Part shown: positions 55,201 to 64,000 of the stretch, piece by piece
Layout of the letters: each line of letters opens with the position of its first letter
Numbering within the stretch: the stretch's first letter is position 1
Source: Callaeas wilsoni
Lineage: Eukaryota > Chordata > Aves > Passeriformes > Callaeidae
Assembly (NCBI GenBank): GCA_013398955.1
Contig: VWPU01011639.1
Span: forward strand, 1-64,000
DNA: 64,000 nt
Reading direction: 5' to 3'
Position numbers and translations under genes: made by a program
Notes under the pieces: model-generated
The model's input: the letters and a program-made list of their open reading frames with translations, nothing else
Told to the model about the DNA's origin: nothing
Databases searched by the model: none

Positions 55201-58200
55201 TATTACACATGCTATTTCCAAAGCTAAGCCCAGAATTATAGCTAAAAAGCAGAAAGCATTTTGAATATTTCTAATCAGTCAATCAATCCTATCTGAACAT
55301 ATTCTTTCTGAAACTGGGACCCATCAAAAAGAAATAATACATTTCAGCGATAAAAACGACATATAAAATTTTGTTACAAACTATAATAGACACAAAATAC
55401 ATTATTTTATGTTACTAAAAATCAATCCTTGGTGCTAAAGTTGTTTCCTAGTACACAGAAACAAAATATATGGCAGCCTATAAAAGGAACAAGAAATTTT
55501 GATTTTAAAAGAACAAAGGCATAAAATAAAAACAATTAATGGTCTAGGCATCTATTATTCTTAAGGCCAAAGTCCATAACCACAGCAGCCTAGGACTGGA
55601 GTTTTACAGGGCATGCACATTGGACACAATGATCTCCCAAGGCGCGCCGGGGAGTGTTCACGTCCTTTTGGCTGATGGTGATTAGGAAAGAACCAGAGTG
55701 TCACATACTGCAGGCTAGCAACTGTCGAGTTTTTATGACCATCAGAGCAGATGAGAAGTTTGTACAAAAGGGTCTATTCAGTCTCTGTTTCAGAATTTCA
55801 AACAAACGCAAGCAGCAAACCTAGGGCAACTATTTCTCTATACTACAAAAGTGTCAGGCTGCCATTCCCCACAAAGCTTTACTTGGTTTTGGTGGCAAAA
55901 AGTCAGCTTTGTTACTCCCATGAGGAGCAGAATGGGTAATGTGGACTGACCCCCCCTTCACGCCTGTAAATTTGGGAGGGTGAGGAAAGTGGGATTCAAC
56001 ATAGTCTTTTTCTGCCCAGAAAGTGGAGGAAAAGTTCTAGCTCCTTCCTTGAAGACTCAGAAGAGAAAAAACATGGTTAAGGGTGGAAGGAGCAGGGACA
56101 GGTTCTTCTCATGGTGGACACGATGTGAAGGTATACGGGGGAACTCACACATGTGGTGACAAACAGCCCAAACTGTGCCCTGCAGCTCTCAGTTGGGCAC
56201 ACGGTGGAAGAGAGCATGTGAAAAAAGTGAAGGGGTTGCCAAGATCAGACACTAAAAACACCCGAAACCAGAACCTCAAAAATCCCACCAGAGCCACATT
56301 GGCACGTGCACTGGCATCACACTATTTTTTAAATCCCAGCACGCTGTGGCAGCTCTCAGTGCACCGAAGCCAACCTGCAGGAGCACCAGTCCCGTGTCAC
56401 CTTGGGGCCACGGTGGTGCTGCAGGGGCACAATGGCACTGGATGGGATTCCTGGGAGCCACTGAAATTTTCTTTCGGAGCAGCTGTGACAAATCAGGCTG
56501 GCAGTACAGTGACTGGTGGGGAAAGTTATGCAAATGTATGAGTGGGTTACTGCTCCACTGGGGGGAAAGTCCTATTTCAGACCTGCTAGAGTGACAGCTA
56601 TAGCAGAATACTGTCAGGCAGACAGTAAATAATATTGACAACGCCTTCAACCCTACAACGTACATTTACAGGAATACTACAGAGAACATTTCTGTGATTC
56701 CCCTTAAAGTATGTTTTTGTCTTTTTCTCCTTACTTTTTGTCAAGTTCTGATTGCAGGTTTAAAAGAAATCCAGCCATCCTATTCTGAACCCCTAAGGAC
56801 TGCCCAAAAGAGCTTTCTCCCCAAACCAGAGGTTTATCTCACTACAGCTTCACAAGCCAAGGCTGATCCTGTGTGAGGCTTCTGCAGGGCAGGCTGAACA
56901 CTGAGCCCAGCTCCCCTCCCCAGAGCAGATTGTACATCCTCCAGTGCCCCCTTCATCCACAAAGCCCCTGAGCAAAGCCTAAGCACCCTGCACTGCAGCA
57001 CAAGCTCTGGTTCACACACAACTCACAGCCTCATCACCACAAGCTTTTTGACAAAACCCAAAATGTGCAGATTCCATTCTTTCAACAAAAAACAAATAAT
57101 AGACACTTAAATCTTGTATGTATTTAGCTCCTTACTTACTACCTACATACTACTAGCTTTATAAATTTTCCCTGAATAAAAGTTGCTTTCATATATCACT
57201 ACTTTGAAGTAAAAGGCTGCAATACAGACATAAACACTTGTTTCTTGACATTCGTGTTTTGAATACATATATATGTTATGCTGCTTATAACTCTTCCTTA
57301 CCACTCCTCACAGCAACAGGTTTCTTTCAGGAAAAGTAGAGGTAGCACAAGTAGGTACTGGAATTAGGTTCACAATAGAGTTTATGAAGGCCGTGCATAG
57401 AAATTAATTTTTTTGTTATTTTTGGGGTGGGGTTTTTGTGTACCCCTGGGCTTGCTGCAGGGACAGAACACACGCAGAGCTGTGTGGCAGCAGAGAGAGC
57501 AGGGGTGGGCAAGTTAACGCTGAAGTGACCAAATGGGCTGTTGCATGCAAAGGCAGTTATGGTGGGGATGTGTGTGCTATGGTCTATTTCTCATACATGT
57601 GAAGTTTAAATTTGAAAGAGTAAACCCACAGAACTGCTGACACAATTTCTCTTAGAAAGTATATTTACTCTGCCAGGGATTTTGCCCAGACTAAACCAAT
57701 TGTATGACCCCGACCTCGAGCAGATAATGAAACAGTGTAATAAATAACCTACACAAGATTGCAATTACAAATATTTTTGCACATAATATAGACTAGATAA
57801 TGTTTTGCTTGGATGACACAGGCCCATACATCCCAAATTGATCTAGAAAGCAAGCATGCATCCAGGGAATTTTTTTCTTTCAAATAATCCCAAATCCCTA
57901 AAACTGCATAGAAGCATGGTCACTCACAAACAGCCTTTTCAGCACAGCCCCATTCTTACCAGCTGATGGGGGAATGCAAAAAAACCCCAAAAACCTGGAT
58001 ATGAGACTGGATGTGACACGGCTGAACCCGTAAGGGTATTTCCCTTCCGTCTCTCAGTGACTTGTGCAAGAAGGACACGCTGCCTTGTGCTGGGAACATA
58101 TTCTGCCACATGCACACACACAGACATTATGATGGTGTGAAATTGCCCTGGCATCACGTTCTTTCAGGGTTTTACAGCTTAGCAGAAATGCTCCGCGACC

Positions 58201-61200
58201 AGCCTTAAAGTGGAGCAAGGATGGCACCCAGTGGCCAAACAGATTCATCTCAGAAAAACCTGTCTCCTGCTCTTCACATTGGAGAGTTTTACTTATAAAA
58301 AGGTTCTAGCTCTACTTTCAACTCTTTGGAAATGTCAAAAGCCTTTAAAGATCACTGCCTTTTCCTTTGGGGGACATTTATGTTTCTTCCTGTAAAATAT
58401 TTAGGGAAAAAAAAAAGCCTTTAGAAATATTGCTGTTAATAATTTAAAATCAACACAAGCAAACATTTATGACGAACAACTGCTTGCAGCTGGAACACTG
58501 CACAGAGGCAGAGATAAACAAAAATAAAATATTTTTTCCATTTGTAGGGTATATGCTAAAGAAAAAAAAAATCCCTGTTTTTAAATTCAGTACAACTAAG
58601 TTTTTCATTTTAAAATTAACACTGATAATATCAATGCCAACTAGAAATTTTCTATCTAAATAGATTTCGATGCAAAGCAACTTAATTTTTTAACCAGAAA
58701 ATTCCTAGTTATAATTCTCAGTCTGCTGGGGCTACAGAAGAAATCAAGAACAGAGAAATAAGGAATAATTTAAAATGCGAAATGTGATGCCATTTTTATA
58801 GATTTCTTTGAAAATTTCTTTCTTCTATGAGATGAAATAAGCACTACAATGGTCTTTCTGGAGCAGTTGGGAATGCAGGTCTCAGAAGAGTGAGCTGTCA
58901 CGTACAGGGCCAACCCAAGGGATGTCTTATCAACTGTATGGGGAATAATTTGCTCCTCATTGGTGGCAAAAGAACTGAAGTACCTCAATTTTTTAAATTA
59001 TGCTGGCCCACTTTCAGTGCATGTGTCTTTGCTAAATAAATTTTTCTTTTTGTTTGAAAACATTTCCAAATAGAAATTCCAAAATCTGTCACTGACTGAA
59101 GTACACTACTTCATTATTTGACAAGCATTGATTTTTTTTTTTCCTTTTTTGATCATTCATCAGATATCCCTGTGGCTTGCATGGCAATTTAAATGGTATT
59201 CCATGCCTTATCACTTTTTGCAGAGTTGCTGGATAAGTGGTGTAGCAATGTTGAATCATGTTTATTCCTTGATGTTTTCCATCTGACGAGGGATTCTTAT
59301 GGAATGTGATGACTGATCAGATTGAAGGATGGACAACAGGTCTGTTGGGTAATAAATCATTTCACCTTCAGTTGGGAGCAATACTGTGTTCCAACAATTG
59401 CTTTTTCTAACTCGTTTTTCTAAGCATTCTCAAGATCTGGAACAATCGTGGTTTTGCATATAGAAACAGATGCAAGAAACACAAAATTTCCCATGTGAAT
59501 AACAAAAATCCAGTATCTGAGAACAGCAAAGTAGCAGCATGCTTTTTTAGTACGGACAACTTAATAATCCTAAGTGTTTTATTACTTCTCTTCTGAAAAT
59601 GTCTGTTGTTTAAGTATCACTGTATTACTGTGCATAATTACTAAGAAACTGAAAAACAGCCACTATTAAAGGCAGTAAGTCAGTAATATTTTCAACTACT
59701 TGGAATAATTTTTTTCTAGTACTGTAAATATTAGAGTATAGCAGAAATAATTAGAATTATCTAGATCAATTGAAATCTATTTCAGCTTTAGAGAAGGCTT
59801 TTTAAAGCAACTAGTACAAAGACTGTTTTCATCATGTACATATTTTAATTTTCTGTTGTTTTCATTGATTAAAGTTTATTACTTTTTAAGGTATTTAATG
59901 AGGAGATTTAAGCTCTGGTCTAACTATGAAGTAGTTGATCTTAGAAATAGTCATTTATTATTTAATATTTCTAGTTACTGTGTGTCTTGACTCTGCAGTT
60001 AGAATATAAATGTTGATTTTTCACTTTTTTTTATCATAACCCTTAAGATCCCTTCTTTTTAACCTACAGTGTAAATGTGTCCAAAGAATATTATGCATAG
60101 CATAAACACATAGAAATAAATATATTTTGCCTTTGCATATTAAAAAAAACTCCACAGAAGTTTCTTATTGACTTCTGCAATGCCCTTGTCCTGAAGCAAT
60201 CCAGACCAGAATCTATTCCTTGCTGAAAGAAACCTATCCCTTTTAAAAATTCATTTAATGACTTGTGCTAAACTCATAAATTAACAGAAAAAGTTGTCTG
60301 GGCACGGGTATATGATTAAATTGTTGGCTTTATCTAGCTTCCAGGCCACAGGTTTCTTTCTGTAGCCTTAACTCTCTCAAACCATATACAATTTTTCCTC
60401 AAGAGAAAGATTTATTTTAAAACAGGATTTACTTATCTCCTGCACTAGAAAATAAACTGGTGTTGTGCACGCTTATCATACAAATGCAATACACAAGTTG
60501 CATCACACACATTTGTTGCAGTCCGAAAGCAGAATCGTTGAAACCCTTCACAGATGTTTTAATATTTCTGTGCCCTCTTTGCAAACGGGAAGCCAAAACA
60601 TGAAGCAGTGCCCTGCCCTGCTCAGATGATGTGGCAACACGAGGGCAGCGGGCAGATCTGTCCCCACAACCGCTGCAGCCTCCTCGAGCTCCTCCAGAGC
60701 CAGCAGGCAGGGCTGGCTGGGCCATTCCAGAGGGCAGCTCAGAGCTTGAGCCTCACCAGGCTAAAGTTCCCCTTGTAAACCTGCCCTCCACAACATCCTG
60801 GAAAATTCGTATTTCATTTGCCCTGGAGGGAAGGGAATGTTTTACTCCGGGAGCTCACTGTTTTCACCCGAAATAATAAATGTGGCTATTTTAGAAATTT
60901 CAGTGACCTTTTGCAGCAGTTTAATCTCATCTTGATTACCTATGAAGCCAATAAATTCAAATGCTGAAATTTCAGTAAAACTGAATGTTTAAGATTTTGA
61001 AACCAAATTCAGAATTCCCACCAGCTTTTTCTATTAACTATTCCTTGAATGAGGGTAGGCACTGTAGTATCACACCAGTCTAGCAGGACAGCTCCAGAAG
61101 TAACTCCTGAAAGGTGCCTCTCATGTCTCTGACATGCAGAACTCATCTCACTTTCTTTATTTCTGGTAAAACACCTCATGGAAGAAAATAAGCAAAAAAC

Positions 61201-64000
61201 CTCAGGGAATGTTATTTGAACTGAAAAAACATATCCCTCTGGTGCACTCCTTTCTGCTTTGGTGAGCTGCACGTTTGAGATGCCCTGACCCAGAGAACAT
61301 CAGTCTCTATTTTCCTTTTCCTTTTGCTAATTCATCATTTAAACTCATTGACATCTACAGTGATAGGTCATATAGTTTAACTACAAGTTTGCTGAAGAGA
61401 GATTTTTAATCAGATTTAAATCTCCACCCTAATTTCATTTGATGTCCCTAAATCCAGACGTTTTATGAGAAAATACCATGAATAATCTTTCCCTACTCCA
61501 CTTCTCCATGCCATTCCCTGTTCAATGAAATTGGAAAAAAATTGAACTACAGAGGACTTGTCTGAAGTCAAATGACAGCCTCACATTCCAGAAACTAGTA
61601 TAAACACTCAGTGTTTAATTTTTTATCATTGTTTATTATTTTCAGTGATTGTGATGTGTTCTTGACTTCTTTTTTCCATGACAACTGAAGATATGGGCAC
61701 ATGTCAAAGTGTACAAAATAATGTAAAACAATAAAGACCTTGGTTTCATGAATTGTGAAACTCTTAACATGGTGCTCTTGGCCTCATCTTATGTGGGCAG
61801 TGGATGTGGAGAAGCATAGAAACAAATTGTGTTTTACATCTTGTGATCATGTACCTTTCTCAAAAGGGAAAAAAGGAACAAAATTCAATATTAACACTTA
61901 AGCCTTGGTTACCCTCAAAGTTTTTCTTTAGTTTTTTCCCTGTTGTTGCTATTCTCAGTGAACCTTGAGCAGCTGGAAGAGCAGCAGGGAAAAGCTGAGT
62001 GCCAGCGCACACCCCGCAGTGACAGCCCAAGGGAAGTGTGCGTGAGCAGCCTTGGAGGCCAGTCTGGAGAACCCCGCGGCGTGCCAAGAGCTCCGTGTTC
62101 CCCCCACCCGCGGCCACCAGCGCTGGCTGCAGCGTGGCTACGTGCTCGTGGGTTTTGGGAAACACAGGTCACCAAACAGATTGACACAGCACTGCAATAA
62201 AAAAAGCAGCAATGCATCAACCCCCCACATTCTATGCCAATATTTCATAAATGGTCCAGAACACAAAGGCCAGATTGCCTTTCTAAAATTTAATTACTGA
62301 GGAAGACTATGAAGTAATTTCTATAAACTTCTAAAAATTATTTAATTACAAGCTTATAAAAGTAATTAAAGTAGTTCTAAATTGAAAGATGACATCGCAG
62401 CAGAGAATAGCATAGCCTAAGAATGCTTTCTCAAGTGTTTCAAAGATTGAAGAGAAAATCAGTTCAAAAATTTCATTTGTTTTCATTGTGCTGCCCACTG
62501 TTACATATTTAAGGGTGCATAAAGCATGAATAACAAATCTTAAATCATATATAACTCACTCCAAATATCAAATTCACATAGATCCATCATCTTTCATGGA
62601 TTCAACTGTTTACATTGTCATATACAGTAGCCGTCTTAAAAATTGTTCCTTTTTGTGGTTCAACTCTTTTTGTCATCCTATAGTTAAATGACTGTTTTTA
62701 AGAAAGACACAAAAGCCTCTCTATGTGAAGGTAGATCTTAAATAGCCACACCTCAGGCTACAAAATCGAGAAATGCAGAAATTGTTATTCATGCTACATT
62801 TTGAATTGAAGATACTGTAAAGCAGGTGATACATTATTTTCCATTGTGTATCTCTCCTGTGTGCTGTTTGACCTAAAAAAGGGAATCTCTCACAGGGCTA
62901 TAAATAATGCATCATAGTCATTAAATATTGATCTGGCTTATACCATTGACAGCTGCGCAATTAGGCTTGCTTCTCAAAAATAGCTGCTTGTACATTGCCC
63001 ATAACAGGGCAGCGTTTACATATTCTCTTTGGAAACTACATTGGTTAAATTTAAAGGTGATGTGTGTTTGTGGGGCTGCTTGCTAAGTCACAGACTTGTT
63101 CATTAGTGTCTCATAAATCCGTAACTCTTGCTATAAATATCCTGTCCTGGACACAATTCTGCGTTCTTTACTCATGTATCTATATTTGTCTAACACATAA
63201 CTATATTTAGGCTAGCAAAACCTGAATTTCAGTAAAAAGAAACCTGGCACTACAGGACAATGCTATAGGATAATTTCAATCTCAGATTAATCAGACTTCA
63301 AGTGCGTTATCTATTCCAATGACACAAATGTTTCTAGCACTAGCACGCAACAGAAATGACAGAATAGTCTTTTAAGTCTAAAATACAAGGGAGAACTGAG
63401 TTGCCACCGTTTCTAAAATCATAGCTATTTCTAACTTCTTGAAAATGAAATTAATATTGATATGGGTATGATTCAATGGTGCATTACTTTAGCTTATCCT
63501 GCCAAAATTTAGTTTGAATTTAGCATAGTTATGTAGATGCAAGAGAGGAGAAGCACTTCTGTAAATCAGGCTGAAGACTTCAGACATTCTAAGATAAATT
63601 TGCACTCAAGGTGGTTTTTTTTTGTTTTACTTGCAAATGCCCATGAAAAATAAAGTTTAGTTTTTCTTTCTGTATCTGGAGGAATGGTATCAGAAATCTA
63701 CCTCTCACAGTAATGCAGCACGTATCAGAAAACCTAAAGGAAATTATGCGGTTTGGATGAATTTAACAGTATATTTCATTTAAATATTTTGAAGCCATCA
63801 TAATCTAAACTTGAAAATTAAAAAAAAAAATCTAAAAATATTTAGTAGCCAATTGTATGACATGGTCCATTTTCATACACTCATGTTTTATTGTTCCATA
63901 CTGTGAACTTCCCTCTGTATTTTTCCAGCTCCACCAGCAACAGTGCTTTGCACTTTTTCCCAGATAAACATGTGGAGAAAGGTATTTCATTTCTTAAGAG
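49242..64000 (-). other. PDE11A: PDE11A intron, runs past window end
   Basis: At least 14.8 kb with no PDE11A exon found. It contains a full CRE at 53560-53567, a possible CR1 3'-tail remnant (TATGATTCTATGA at 53771-53788), GC-rich CpG-bearing patches at about 60620-60740 and 62000-62150, and T/A runs near 55051 and 59132. A moderately AT-rich block at 62880-63140 reads like a conserved non-coding element, but that cannot be tested here. Open frames at 56083-56665 and 60429-60876 show no family resemblance. Confidence 0.65.
53560..53567. promoter_or_regulatory. full palindromic CRE
   Basis: TGACGTCA, the full CREB/ATF site, lies in a small CpG-containing stretch (ACCTGACGTCACGTACG) of a PDE11A intron. 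CREB usually acts near promoters; none is evident nearby. Confidence 0.35.

Noticed and set aside
60429..60725. 98-codon minus-strand frame with an Ala/Gly/Ser-rich start
   Set aside because: No family resemblance; generated by a short GC-rich patch.
49242..64000. Upstream PDE11A exon (KAEVDKFK-type end)
   Set aside because: I looked for the reverse complement of D-K-F-K codons followed by a donor and found no match, so none is called.

Overview
The window is vertebrate nuclear DNA, most likely from a bird. Gene density is low and the two recognisable genes are vertebrate genes. The only interspersed repeats I can place are 3' fragments of CR1 LINEs, the dominant bird and reptile retroposon. 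Promoters are CpG islands. There is no operon structure, CRISPR array, tRNA or rRNA.

Layout. Positions 1-700 are a GC-rich CpG island with no gene I can name; it ends in a strong plus-strand splice donor. Positions 700-6,100 are mostly non-coding, with one plus-strand exon-like segment (4733-4824). TTC30/IFT70 is a complete intronless gene on the minus strand (6097-8097, 666 codons) with its own CpG-island promoter and a near-perfect RFX X-box 45 bp upstream of the ATG. The same island carries a possible divergent plus-strand first exon (8238-8285). Positions 8,300-14,220 are intergenic and contain a second, perfectly palindromic X-box (12142-12156).

From 14,224 to at least 49,241 the minus strand carries the 3' part of PDE11A. 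Ten coding exons total 1,020 nt (339 codons plus stop) and join in one frame. They encode the catalytic domain of a dual cAMP/cGMP phosphodiesterase: the HNWRH motif, the CHDLDHRG motif, the TACD metal-ligand Asp and the LQLEW substrate-pocket Gln, followed by a Ser-rich tail. The exon encoding the residues just before the catalytic domain was not found, so PDE11A probably continues beyond 64,000. One intron appears to use a GC donor instead of GT. The introns hold two CR1 fragments, simple repeats and a few isolated regulatory-like motifs.

The order TTC30 then PDE11A, both on the same strand, matches the human 2q31 neighbourhood (AGPS-TTC30B-TTC30A-PDE11A) as I remember it. The genes are neighbours rather than a functional unit: TTC30 works in intraflagellar transport, PDE11A in cyclic-nucleotide breakdown. 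I see no clear novel biological system. The best leads are the two X-boxes, the GC-AG intron, and the unexplained plus-strand exon candidates at 660, 4733-4824 and 8238-8285.
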